From Clostridium sp. (lineage in GTDB: Bacteria > Bacillota > Clostridia > Clostridiales > Clostridiaceae), in the NCBI RefSeq assembly GCF_018372875.1, contig NZ_JAHAIF010000008.1, positions 25,671 through 89,670 of the forward strand: a stretch of 64,000 bases of DNA. The letters are read 5' to 3'. Made by a program: the position numbers and the translations under genes. Under the pieces are notes generated by a model, which did not search any database, was not told the DNA's origin, and was given only the letters and a program-made list of their open reading frames with translations. Below are positions 26,096-34,447 of this stretch, piece by piece. Position 1 is the stretch's first letter; every line of letters starts with the position of its first letter.

Positions 26096-26260
26096 TTATT
26101 CAATTACTTCTTCAAAACTTTCTTTTGTAGCATTACAAATTGGGCATGTCCATTCATAAGGTAAATCTTCAAATGGTGTTCCAGCTTCAATTCCATTATC
26201 TTCATCACCTATTTCAGGGTCATAAATATAGCCACAAATGGAACAAACATATTGTTTCAT
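26096..26260 (-). CDS. Rubredoxin
   Basis: 54 residues, the standard size. Fe(SCys)4 ligands in [12 protein letters not shown] (C6, C9) and [12 protein letters not shown] (C39, C42), with the conserved [17 protein letters not shown] loop. A one-electron carrier in the cytoplasm, often for NADH-rubredoxin reductase, rubrerythrin or flavodiiron proteins that remove O2 and peroxide. RBS AAGGAG nine bases before ATG. It lies about 100 bases upstream of the hydrogenase on the same strand, with a probable terminator between. Confidence 0.96.
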   Translation of the reverse strand: MKQYVCSICGYIYDPEIGDEDNGIEAGTPFEDLPYEWTCPICNATKESFEEVIE

Positions 26261-26408
26261 TTCATTTTCTCCTTTTTCGTTATAAACTTAATAAAAGTAT
26301 ATGCATTTATATTGATTATGTACTATTACTTTCATAAATATATATAAATTATTGAAATATTACTGGACTTGAGAAAAATGGTATATTATGATAAAGTTGT
26401 TTTAGATA

Positions 26409-26510
26409 ATAGAAACACAGGGGGGCTTAAATTGGTAAGCTGAGAGTGAAAGCCGTATACTTTCTAACCCTAGGAACCTGTTTGGTTAATACCAGCGTAG
26501 GAAGTTGTTA
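26409..26510 (+). ncRNA. TPP riboswitch (THI element)
   Basis: Contains the signature CTGAGAG (about 26440) and ACCTGTTTGGTTAATACCAG followed by CGTAGGAA (26476-26503), the two TPP-binding arms. It precedes an intrinsic terminator at 26526-26560 and thiD-thiM-thiE, so TPP should lower their transcription. Confidence 0.95.
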
Positions 26511-26525
26511 ATGTAATTTGATTTT

Positions 26526-26560
26526 AATGTACAAGCATCTTTCTGCTTGTACATTTTTTA
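26526..26560 (+). terminator. Riboswitch-controlled terminator
   Basis: AATGTACAAGCA with TGCTTGTACATT (12 pairs), six-base loop, then a T run. It lies between the TPP aptamer and thiD, 17 bases before the start. Confidence 0.9.
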
Positions 26561-26576
26561 CTTTAAGGAGGAATTT

Positions 26577-27401
26577 ATGATGAAACATTGTTTAACAATT
26601 GCAGGGTCTGATAGCTGTGGTGGAGCAGGGATTCAAGCAGATTTAAAAGCTTTTAGTGCAAATTATGTTTATGGGATGAGTGTGATTACTGCAGTAACTG
26701 CTCAAAATACTCAAGGAGTATTTAGTGTACAAGATATTGATGATGAAATAATAAAGAATCAAATTGACGCAATATTTACTGATATTAGGGTAGATGGAGT
26801 AAAGATTGGGATGGTTTCCAAGATAGAAACTATAAATGCTATTGCAGAAAAACTTAGACAATATAAACCAACTAATTTGGTAATAGATCCAGTTATGATT
26901 TCTAAAAGTGGGTTTTCTTTACTAAAACCTGAGTCTAAGAAGACTCTAATTCAAAATCTACTGCCACTAGCAGATTTAATAACACCCAATATTCCTGAAG
27001 CTGAAGAAATTCTTAAAGAAATAGGATCATCAATTATAAATATAAAAACAAAAGAAGATATGTGTGAAGCTTGTAAGGAACTAATTAAATTGGGATGTAA
27101 GAATGTTCTACTAAAAGGTGGACACCTAGATGGTGAAGCTATAGATGTGCTTTTTAATGGAGAAGAATTTCATTATTATACTTCTGAAAGAATTCACACA
27201 AAGAATACCCATGGAACAGGTTGTACTTTATCCTCAACAATAACTGCAAATCTTGCAGGAGGATTATCTATGGAAGAAGCAATAAGTGAAGCAAAGAGAT
27301 ATATTACAGTTGCAATTAAGCATTCTTTAGATATAGGTAAGGGTGTTGGACCTACAAACCATTTTTATGAACTATATAATAAAAGTGGTGTGATAGAATA
27401 A
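26577..27401 (+). CDS. thiD: Hydroxymethylpyrimidine (phosphate) kinase
   Basis: 274 residues from ATG 26577 (AAGGAGG five bases upstream; the next ATG codon at 26580 is equally possible). Ribokinase-fold enzyme phosphorylating HMP and HMP-P for thiamine synthesis. Substrate/ATP motifs: N-terminal LTIAGSDSCGGAGIQADLK, and the anion hole/catalytic Asp block HGTGCTLSST. First gene of a salvage operon under TPP control; its stop overlaps the thiM start by one base. Confidence 0.96.
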   Translation: MMKHCLTIAGSDSCGGAGIQADLKAFSANYVYGMSVITAVTAQNTQGVFSVQDIDDEIIKNQIDAIFTDIRVDGVKIGMVSKIETINAIAEKLRQYKPTNLVIDPVMISKSGFSLLKPESKKTLIQNLLPLADLITPNIPEAEEILKEIGSSIINIKTKEDMCEACKELIKLGCKNVLLKGGHLDGEAIDVLFNGEEFHYYTSERIHTKNTHGTGCTLSSTITANLAGGLSMEEAISEAKRYITVAIKHSLDIGKGVGPTNHFYELYNKSGVIE

Positions 27402-28234
27402 TGGATATAAAAGTTTCTATAGGTGATTTATTAGAAAAGGTGAGAGATGGGGCACCTTTAGTACATCATATTACTAACTATGTAACTGTGAATGACTGTG
27501 CTAATATAACCTTAAGCATTGGTGGGTCACCTGTTATGGCAGATGATATAAATGAGGTTGAGGCTATGACTTCTATAGCATCTTCTCTTGTAATAAATAT
27601 AGGTACCTTAAATTCTAGAAAGGTAGAATGTATGCTTAAGGCTGGAAAGAAGGCTAATGAAGTTGGAATTCCTGTTATTTTGGACCCAGTTGGGGCAGGG
27701 GCTACACCATATAGGACAAAAGTAGCAAAAACTATAATTGATAATATTAAATTAGCAGTAATAAGGGGAAATTTATCTGAGATAAAGACTTTATATGGAA
27801 TTAATACAAAAACTAAAGGAGTAGATTCCTTAGATGATACTTCTATAAAGGATGAATTAGAGAAAGGTAAACTTTTAGCAAAGGATTTCTCTAAAAGTGT
27901 AGGTTCAATAATAGTTATAACAGGAGCAATTGATATTGTTACGGATGGAAAGATGATTTATACAGTGGAAAATGGACATAAAATAATGTCTAAGATTACA
28001 GGAACAGGGTGTATGTGTTCCTCTCTTATTGGGTCGTATTTAGGAACTCATGAGGACAACCTTATAGCAGCTTTAAGTGGAGTTGTTTCTATGGGTATCT
28101 CTGGAGAATTAGCTTATGAAAGTCTAAAAGAAGGTGATGGAACAGGTACTTTTAAGGTTAAACTTATGGATAATATTTACAATTTATCAAAGGAAGTAAT
28201 TGAGAAAAGAGGTAAAATAAATGAAGAGTGTTGA
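27401..28234 (+). CDS. thiM: Hydroxyethylthiazole kinase
   Basis: 277 residues. Phosphorylates 4-methyl-5-hydroxyethylthiazole with ATP. Family blocks: PLVHHITNYVTVNDCAN, the GGSPVMADD stretch, ILDPVGAGAT, and the catalytic/anion-hole region ITGTGCMCSSLIG. Overlaps thiE by 14 bases. With thiD and thiE it gives a thiazole plus pyrimidine salvage route; no de novo thiC/thiG is in view. Confidence 0.97.
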   Translation: MDIKVSIGDLLEKVRDGAPLVHHITNYVTVNDCANITLSIGGSPVMADDINEVEAMTSIASSLVINIGTLNSRKVECMLKAGKKANEVGIPVILDPVGAGATPYRTKVAKTIIDNIKLAVIRGNLSEIKTLYGINTKTKGVDSLDDTSIKDELEKGKLLAKDFSKSVGSIIVITGAIDIVTDGKMIYTVENGHKIMSKITGTGCMCSSLIGSYLGTHEDNLIAALSGVVSMGISGELAYESLKEGDGTGTFKVKLMDNIYNLSKEVIEKRGKINEEC

Positions 28235-28844
28235 TTATACACTTTATCTTGTAACAGATAGAGATGTTTTAAGCGGAAGAGATTTAATAAAATGCATAGA
28301 GGATAGTATTTTGGGTGGAGTAACTTTAGTTCAATTAAGAGAAAAGAATGTTACATCTAGAGAATTCTATGAAATAGCTATTAAGGTTAAAGAAGTAACT
28401 TCAAGGTATAATGTACCTCTAATAATTAATGATAGATTAGATATTGCACTAGCCATTGATGCTGATGGCCTTCATATAGGTCAAAAGGATTTACCTGCTT
28501 TGGTGGCTAGAAAGATCCTAGGTAAAGACAAAATACTAGGGGTATCTGCTGCTACTTTACAAGAAGCTTTAAAAGCTGAGAAGGATGGTGCAGATTACTT
28601 AGGTGTTGGAGCTGTTTTTAGCACATCAACTAAAAAAGATACAAGAGATGTATCTTATGAAACTTTATCTAGCATTACTGCATCAGTTAATATCCCTGTT
28701 GTAGCCATAGGAGGTATAAATGAAAATAATGTTACTAAACTTAAGGGAAGTAATATTCATGGAATTGCAGTTGTATCTTGTATACTAGGTAAGGAAGATG
28801 TTAAAGGAGCTGCAGAAAAAATGTTATATAGGTTCAAAGAATAA
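28221..28844 (+). CDS. thiE: Thiamine-phosphate synthase
   Basis: 207 residues, TIM barrel. Joins HMP-PP and thiazole phosphate to thiamine phosphate. Visible blocks: VQLREKNVTSREF, LIINDRLDIALAIDADGLHIGQKDLP, LGVGAVFSTSTKKD, and the phosphate-binding VVAIGGINENNV. Last gene of the TPP-regulated operon, followed by a terminator. Confidence 0.97.
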   Translation: MKSVDYTLYLVTDRDVLSGRDLIKCIEDSILGGVTLVQLREKNVTSREFYEIAIKVKEVTSRYNVPLIINDRLDIALAIDADGLHIGQKDLPALVARKILGKDKILGVSAATLQEALKAEKDGADYLGVGAVFSTSTKKDTRDVSYETLSSITASVNIPVVAIGGINENNVTKLKGSNIHGIAVVSCILGKEDVKGAAEKMLYRFKE

Positions 28845-28867
28845 ATAAGCTTTTAGTTACATATTTT

Positions 28868-28892
28868 AAGCACTGCATAGCAGTGTTTTTTC
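28868..28892 (+). terminator. Terminator of thiamine operon
   Basis: AAGCACTG pairs with CAGTGTTT (one G-T), loop CATAG, then a T run. Confidence 0.75.
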
Positions 28893-28949
28893 TTTATATA
28901 TTTAAGAAACCATTATATAATATTTTTGTAAAGGTTATCGATAAAAAAG

Positions 28950-29015
28950 AGTGTTTTATAGATGTTAAAGTGTGTTGTTAAATTTGAAAAATGATACACT
29001 ATGGTTATTTAACAA
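28950..29015. promoter_or_regulatory. Candidate activator sites for sigma-54 regulator (PTS operon)
   Basis: AGTGT at 28950 and 28969 and inverted ACACT(A) at 28996. A perfect 9-bp dyad TTGTTAAAT (28975-28983)/ATTTAACAA (29007-29015) surrounds the last. The block ends about 90 bases upstream of the -24 element, a usual enhancer distance. Similar AGTGT/ACACT arms occur before the other two sigma-54 promoters. Confidence 0.45.
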
Positions 29016-29101
29016 ATGAAAGAACTATTAAATGTATTGAAAAATTGATACAGATTGTTTTGTGAGTTGAAAAAATACCTTAAAAATTGAATATTAGATG
29101 T

Positions 29102-29117
29102 TGGCATAATTCTTGCT
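29102..29117 (+). promoter_or_regulatory. Sigma-54 (-24/-12) promoter of PTS operon
   Basis: TGGCATAATTCTTGCT has the invariant GG and GC with the correct spacing of TGGCAC-N5-TTGCW. A sigma-54 activator gene lies in the same cluster. Confidence 0.88.
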
Positions 29118-29173
29118 TTATTAAAGAGCATAAGAATTACATTTAAATGTAAAAAGAAAGAGAGGTTATACAA

Positions 29174-29497
29174 ATGAAAAAAATATTTTTATTCTGCGAA
29201 GCAGGAATGTCAACTAGTTTAATGGTTTCAAAAATGCAAGAAGTTGCAAATAAGCACAATCTTGATATTCATATTGAAGCTTTTCCAGCTGGAAAGTCAC
29301 ATGTGTTAATCAATGAAAAGAGACCAGATTGTGTTTTGCTTGGACCGCAAGTTAGATTCTTATTCAATAAGATTGAAGAGGATTGTATACCATTAAATAT
29401 TCCAATAGCTCCAATTGAACCGGCATCTTATGGTGCAATGGACGGAGAAAAGGTGCTAAAGCAAGCAATAAGATTAATCAAAGGTAATTCAAAGTAA
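29174..29497 (+). CDS. PTS EIIB component, lactose/cellobiose family
   Basis: 107 residues, single IIB domain. The phosphocysteine is C8 in FLFCEAGMSTSLM, and LLGPQVRFLF is typical of chitobiose/cellobiose/lichenan IIB. It passes phosphate from EIIA to the sugar at the membrane. First gene of the operon. No EIIA of this family is present in the window, so one encoded elsewhere must serve it. Confidence 0.95.
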   Translation: MKKIFLFCEAGMSTSLMVSKMQEVANKHNLDIHIEAFPAGKSHVLINEKRPDCVLLGPQVRFLFNKIEEDCIPLNIPIAPIEPASYGAMDGEKVLKQAIRLIKGNSK

Positions 29498-29533
29498 AAT
29501 TTAATAGTATCTAAAGAACTGGAGGGTAAATCA

Positions 29534-30883
29534 ATGAATACTATAATGAAAAAGATGGAAAAAGTATTAATGCCACTTGCAGAAGTTATCGGTAAGAATA
29601 AATACCTAATAGCAATTAGAGATGGTTTCTTAATTTCTACACCTTTATTAATAGTAGGTTCGCTATTCCTACTTATTGCTAACTTCCCAATACCAGGATG
29701 GGATGAAATGATTGCAAGATTTTTAGGTGAAGGTTGGGCAGCGAAGCTTTCAGTTCCTGTTTCAGCAACTTTTGATTTAATGACTATACTTGCAGTTGTT
29801 GGTATTGGTTATAGTTTAGGTAGAGAGTTAGATATTGATGCTATACAAGCTTCAGTAACAGGTCTTGTAGCATTCTTTATAGTTACTCCATTTTCAAGAA
29901 CCTTTACGCCAAAGGGAAGCGATATAACATATGATGTTTCTTGTGTGCCACTAGATTGGGTAGGCTCAAAAGGATTATTCCTTGGTATGATAGTAGCACT
30001 TGTTGCGGTAACTATATTTGCTAAGATACTTAAAAAAGGTTGGGTTATAAAACTTCCAGCAGGAGTTCCACCAACAGTTGCTAAGTCTTTTGAAGCTTTA
30101 ATTCCAGCTGCTATAGTTATGACAGTATTCTTCTTAATTAACTGGGTGTTTACATTAACAAGTTATAGCAATTTACACAATTTCATATTTAAGATTTTAC
30201 AAGTTCCATTATTAAAATTAGGTAATACTTTACCTGCAATGGTAATAGCATATCTATTCTTACATGGATTCTGGTTCTTTGGTATAAATGGTTCAAGTGT
30301 GGTTGGTGCAGTATTTAATCCAATTTTAAAGGCATTATCTGTAGAAAATCTTGATGCATTCAAAGCTGGCCAAGAAATACCAAATATAATTACAGGACAA
30401 TTCCAAGATATGTTTGCAACATTTGGTGGTGCAGGGTCAACTTTATCTTTAATAATAGCTATTTTCATAGTTTGTAGAAGCCAAAGAATTAAACAAATGG
30501 GTAAATTATCATTTTTACCAGGTGTCTTTGGTATAAATGAACCTATTATATTTGGTCTTCCAATTATGTTAAATCCGTTAATGTTAATTCCATTTGCTTT
30601 AATACCAACAATCAATATAATTATTACTTATTTCTGTATGACAGCTGGTTTAGTTCCACTTACAAATGGTGTACAAATTCCATGGACAACTCCACCAGTA
30701 ATTTCAGGTTTCTTAGTATCAGGATGGCAAGGTTCAGTGTTACAATTAATATTAATAATTTTAGGTGTTGTACTTTATATTCCATTTATTAAGATGCTTG
30801 ATAAGCAATACTTAAAAGAAGAAGCAGTAAATGCAGCAAATGACGAAGATGATGATATAGATTTTGATGATCTAACTTTATAA
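29534..30883 (+). CDS. PTS EIIC component, lactose/cellobiose family
   Basis: 449 residues, eight to ten membrane helices. Translocates and phosphorylates a beta-glucoside-like sugar. The IIC hallmarks are the FGINEPIIFGLPIMLNP stretch (substrate-binding Glu) and a preceding HGFWFFGINGSSVVG with the active-site His. The C-terminus is an acidic tail (NDEDDDIDFDDL). The gene follows IIB by 36 bases with its own GGAGG site. There is no 6-phospho-glycosidase beside it, unusual for this family; instead amidase and peptidase genes share the regulon. Confidence 0.95.
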   Translation: MNTIMKKMEKVLMPLAEVIGKNKYLIAIRDGFLISTPLLIVGSLFLLIANFPIPGWDEMIARFLGEGWAAKLSVPVSATFDLMTILAVVGIGYSLGRELDIDAIQASVTGLVAFFIVTPFSRTFTPKGSDITYDVSCVPLDWVGSKGLFLGMIVALVAVTIFAKILKKGWVIKLPAGVPPTVAKSFEALIPAAIVMTVFFLINWVFTLTSYSNLHNFIFKILQVPLLKLGNTLPAMVIAYLFLHGFWFFGINGSSVVGAVFNPILKALSVENLDAFKAGQEIPNIITGQFQDMFATFGGAGSTLSLIIAIFIVCRSQRIKQMGKLSFLPGVFGINEPIIFGLPIMLNPLMLIPFALIPTINIIITYFCMTAGLVPLTNGVQIPWTTPPVISGFLVSGWQGSVLQLILIILGVVLYIPFIKMLDKQYLKEEAVNAANDEDDDIDFDDLTL

Positions 30884-30901
30884 ACTTAGGAGATGTTATA
30901 G

Positions 30902-31423
30902 ATGAAGAAAGTATTATTAATTTTAAATCATGTACAAGCAGGTATGGGAAGCGATGAAAATGCTCATATACCACCAGCAGGAAAGAAGACAGCTATTGGA
31001 CCTGGTAAAATGATGGAACCATTCCTAACTGATTTAGGTGGGGAAATAATTTCAACATTGTACTGTGGTGATTTATATTATAGAGATAATGAAGAAGAAG
31101 TTAAAAAGAAATTTGTAGCAATGGTTAAAAAGCTTAGTCCTGATGTAGTTGTATGTGGACCAGCTCTACATTATCCAAACTTTGGAGAAATGGCAGGAGG
31201 ATTAGCTGAGGAAATTAATAATAATAGTGGGATTCCTGCATTTGCAGCTATGTCTGTAGAAAATCCAGGAACTGAAAAGTATAAAGATAGAGTAATAGTT
31301 GTTAAAACTCCTAAAAAGGGTGGAATCGGCTTAAATGAATCTATTGAAAATATATGTAAAATGGCTATTAAGTTAGCTAACAATGAAAATGTAGATGAAT
31401 TAAAAAATAAGGTTTGCTTCTAG
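30902..31423 (+). CDS. GrdB-like single-domain protein
   Basis: 173 residues resembling the N-terminal third of GrdB, the substrate subunit of glycine/sarcosine/betaine reductase. Shared features are an N-terminal NHVQAGMGSDENAHIPP block, GPGKM, the STLYCGDLYY block, VVCGPALHYPNFGEMAGGLA and AAMSVENPGTEKY. True GrdB is about 430 residues with a selenocysteine further on; neither that part nor an in-frame UGA is present, and no GrdA or GrdC is near. It cannot be a reductase by itself and may bind or rearrange the imported substrate. Its place inside the PTS operon is clear; the chemistry is not. Confidence 0.7.
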   Translation: MKKVLLILNHVQAGMGSDENAHIPPAGKKTAIGPGKMMEPFLTDLGGEIISTLYCGDLYYRDNEEEVKKKFVAMVKKLSPDVVVCGPALHYPNFGEMAGGLAEEINNNSGIPAFAAMSVENPGTEKYKDRVIVVKTPKKGGIGLNESIENICKMAIKLANNENVDELKNKVCF

Positions 31424-31448
31424 TAGACCTAGTATAGAGGGGATATTT

Positions 31449-32741
31449 ATGAACAAGATTGATGAAAAAATCCTTCAATATAAGGAGGATATGATAAAAT
31501 CCATTGAGAGACTTGTAAATATTCCTAGCATTGAAGGAGCATCTTGTATAGATGCTCCTTTTGGAGAATTTAGCAAAAAAGCCTTATTTGAAGCCTTAGA
31601 TATATCAAAGGAGATGGGCTTTAAGACTAAAAATATCCAAAATGCTATAGGGTATGCAGAGTATGGAGATGGAGAAGATTACGTAGGTATAATTGGACAT
31701 GTAGATGTTGTACCTGCTAATGAAGAAGGTTGGATAACACCACCTTTTAAAATGGATATAAGAGATGGAAAGCTTTATGGTAGAGGCGTATTAGATAATA
31801 AAGGTCCTATAATATCTTGTCTATATGCATTAAAAATAGTAAAAGATCTTAATATTCCACTTTCTAAAAGAGTAAGAATTATATTTGGTTCAAATGAAGA
31901 GACAGGTTTTAAAGATATTCCATATTATCTTATTAATGAAAAACCACCAATTTCAGGTTTTACTCCTGATTGTAAGTTTCCTGCTGTTTATGGCGAAAGG
32001 GGAATTTTAGATATAACTATATGCAGTAAAAAACTAAGTGATTCTGGTATTAAATCAATTAATGGTGGATTTAGAAGTAATGTGGTTCCAGATTTTATTC
32101 AAGTTGATTTTAAAGATGGTAAATCTATTACTAATAGGGGGAAAACAGCTCCAGGAAATGCACCTGAAAGTGGTATTAATGCTATTACAAGTTTATGTGA
32201 AAGCTTAAGATATGAAACCTCTTTATGCAAAGAAGAAAGAGAGTTTTTTAATTTTATATATAAAGTATTTCACAAGAATTATGATTTAAGCAACATAGGT
32301 ATAGAATGTAGGGATGAAATATCAGGCAGTCTAGTAACTAACCCTTACTCTTTAAAGCTTGAGGATGGCATGCTTAAGTTATCTGTTGTGTTTAGATATC
32401 CAATGTCATATAGCTACAAAAGCATAATGGAAATAATAGGTGTATTATCAGAGTATTCTATTATAGAAAATAGAAGAATGGATTCTGTATTCTTTGATAA
32501 GAATGCTCAAATGCTAAATGTTATGAAGGATGCTTATGAAGAGGTAACAGGAGAAGATGGTACCCCTGTTACTACTACAGGTGGAACTTATGCTAAGGTA
32601 ATGCCTAATATAGTAGCTTTTGGTCCTTCTTTTCCTGGTCAAAAAGGAATTGCTCATAATTCTAATGAATATATGATAATTGAAGATCTTATAAATATTA
32701 CAAAGATATATGTTAGAGCTATAATAGGACTAGCAAACTAA
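31449..32741 (+). CDS. M20 family dipeptidase (PepV-like)
   Basis: 430 residues, cytoplasmic dinuclear zinc peptidase. Metal and catalytic residues: H84/D86 in GHVDVVP, D116 in GRGVLDNKGP, E150-E151 in SNEETG, and a C-terminal HNSNEY. Like PepV/Sapep it has the inserted lid domain. It would hydrolyse dipeptides or N-acylated amino acids, here plausibly aspartyl/asparaginyl peptides carrying a glycan. Last gene of the operon begun at 29174; the sigma-54 promoter of aspA follows. Confidence 0.9.
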   Translation: MNKIDEKILQYKEDMIKSIERLVNIPSIEGASCIDAPFGEFSKKALFEALDISKEMGFKTKNIQNAIGYAEYGDGEDYVGIIGHVDVVPANEEGWITPPFKMDIRDGKLYGRGVLDNKGPIISCLYALKIVKDLNIPLSKRVRIIFGSNEETGFKDIPYYLINEKPPISGFTPDCKFPAVYGERGILDITICSKKLSDSGIKSINGGFRSNVVPDFIQVDFKDGKSITNRGKTAPGNAPESGINAITSLCESLRYETSLCKEEREFFNFIYKVFHKNYDLSNIGIECRDEISGSLVTNPYSLKLEDGMLKLSVVFRYPMSYSYKSIMEIIGVLSEYSIIENRRMDSVFFDKNAQMLNVMKDAYEEVTGEDGTPVTTTGGTYAKVMPNIVAFGPSFPGQKGIAHNSNEYMIIEDLINITKIYVRAIIGLAN

Positions 32742-32804
32742 GAATTAAAGCGCCATCACAGAACACAAAAAACAAGTTTTAGGACCTATGGTATGGATGA
32801 AAAA

Positions 32805-32867
32805 AGTGTATTATTTTAATGACTAGTGTGTTTTTATAAAGGCTGAAGTAGAAGTTTTTGACACACT
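32805..32867. promoter_or_regulatory. Candidate activator sites upstream of aspA
   Basis: AGTGT at 32805-32809, AGTGTGT at 32825-32831 and inverted ACACACT at 32861-32867 form a 7-bp dyad with 29-bp spacing. The nearest arm lies 60 bases from the -24 element and shares the AGTGT/ACACT arms with the other two regions. Confidence 0.4.
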
Positions 32868-32926
32868 TCTTTATATTACTACAGAAAGTACTTAGAAAAT
32901 AGGATAAATAGGTATATACAGTGTTT

Positions 32927-32942
32927 TGGCACAGGTTTTGCT
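32927..32942 (+). promoter_or_regulatory. Sigma-54 (-24/-12) promoter of aspA
   Basis: TGGCACAGGTTTTGCT is an excellent -24/-12 match, 50 bases before the aspA ATG. Confidence 0.9.
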
Positions 32943-32991
32943 ATTTAAATCTTCAGAAAGAAAAATCTTTATTTTCTTAGGAGGAATAGTT

Positions 32992-34386
32992 ATGGAATTT
33001 AGAAAAGAGAGAGATTCTATTGGAGAAAAACAAGTACCTAGTAAGGCTTATTATGGAGTACAAAGCTTAAGAGGGCATGAAAACTTTAGAATTAGTGGTC
33101 AAACAATCAATAAGCAACTTATAAAAAATCTTTCTGTTGTTAAGAAAGCTTGTGCTATTACAAATTGTAATGTGGGAGAACTTAAAGAAGAATATAAAGA
33201 GGCTATAGTTAAGGCCTGTGAAGAAGTATATAGTGGTAAGTTTGATAATGAATTTATTATAGATCCAATTCAAGGTGGGGCTGGAACATCTTTAAATATG
33301 AATATAAATGAGGTTATTGCAAATAGGGCCAATGAGATTCTTGGATTTAGCAAAGGGGAGTATTATCCAATACATCCAAATGACCATGTAAATATGGGAC
33401 AGTCTACAAATGATGTAATTCCTACTGCTGCAAGCCTTACAGCTTATGAACTTTTAAATGGCTGTATTGAAAAACTAATAAAGCTATCCTATGAATTTAA
33501 TATAAAAGCAGAAGAATTTACAGATGTTATAAAAATGGGTAGAACTGAAATGCAAGATGCAGTACCTATAAGTTTAGGTTCAGAATTTAAGGCTTTTTCA
33601 ATGGCAATAGGAAGAGATGTAAAAAGATTAGAAAGTGTTAAGGATTCATTATTAGAAGTGAATTTAGGTGGTACAGCTGTTGGTACTGGAATTACAGCAA
33701 ATGAAAAGTATATAGATTCTGTAGTTTTAGAATTAAGCAATATATTTGATGAACATATAATACAATCATCAAACCTTGTTGATGGAACACAAAATTTAGA
33801 TAAATATGCTGAGGTATCATCACAATTAAAGGTTTGTGCAGTTAATATAAGTAAGATTGCTGGAGATTTAATTTTAATGTCATCAGGACCAAGAGCAGGC
33901 TTTGGAGAAATAAGATTACCTGCAAGGCAAAATGGTTCCTCAATAATGCCAGGTAAGGTTAATCCAGTAATGCCAGAAGTAATGAAAGAAATATCATTCC
34001 AGATCATGGGCAATGATTTAACAATTACTATGGCTACACAAAGTGGTCAATTAGAATTAAATGCGTTCTATCCAATAGTAATTCATAATCTATATGAATC
34101 TCTTGTTATTTTAACTAATGGTGTAGAAACATTTATAGAGAACTGTGTTAAAGGCATTGAAGCTAATGAAAAGAGATGCAACAACTTAGTTGATGGAAGT
34201 ATAGGAATAGTTACAGCTTTAGCACCAATATTAGGTTATGAAAAGTCAGCTGCTATAGCAAAGAAAGCTTTGAAAACAGGAAAGTATGTTAAAGAAGTTG
34301 TTCTTGAAGAGTGTGATATAAATGAAACTGAGGTTTCTAAGATACTAAATACAAGAGAAATGGCTAAAATATCTATAAATCATTAA
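32992..34386 (+). CDS. aspA: Aspartate ammonia-lyase (aspartase)
   Basis: 464 residues from ATG 32992 (RBS AGGAGG); the upstream in-frame start at 32926 falls inside the sigma-54 promoter. Converts aspartate to fumarate and ammonia in the cytoplasm. Superfamily signature GSSIMPGKVNP, the SGQLELNAF block and MGQSTNDVIPT are present. Aspartase and fumarase are close relatives; the GQLELN motif and the neighbouring asparaginase-type gene favour aspartase. It has its own sigma-54 promoter and shares a terminator region with the convergent regulator gene. Confidence 0.9.
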   Translation: MEFRKERDSIGEKQVPSKAYYGVQSLRGHENFRISGQTINKQLIKNLSVVKKACAITNCNVGELKEEYKEAIVKACEEVYSGKFDNEFIIDPIQGGAGTSLNMNINEVIANRANEILGFSKGEYYPIHPNDHVNMGQSTNDVIPTAASLTAYELLNGCIEKLIKLSYEFNIKAEEFTDVIKMGRTEMQDAVPISLGSEFKAFSMAIGRDVKRLESVKDSLLEVNLGGTAVGTGITANEKYIDSVVLELSNIFDEHIIQSSNLVDGTQNLDKYAEVSSQLKVCAVNISKIAGDLILMSSGPRAGFGEIRLPARQNGSSIMPGKVNPVMPEVMKEISFQIMGNDLTITMATQSGQLELNAFYPIVIHNLYESLVILTNGVETFIENCVKGIEANEKRCNNLVDGSIGIVTALAPILGYEKSAAIAKKALKTGKYVKEVVLEECDINETEVSKILNTREMAKISINH

Positions 34387-34389
34387 TTA

Positions 34390-34447
34390 AAAAAAGGAGT
34401 TATCGCTAGCAAATTTTTATCTGCTAATGCCACAGCTCCTTTTGTTT
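34390..34447. terminator. Bidirectional terminator
   Basis: AAAAAGGAG (34391-34399) pairs with CTCCTTTT (34436-34443), enclosing an inner TAGCA/TGCTA hairpin; T-rich outer flanks on both strands. Confidence 0.7.

Noticed and set aside
32926-32991. Upstream start extending aspartase by 22 codons
   Set aside because: It overlaps the -24 element; ATG 32992 follows AGGAGG.
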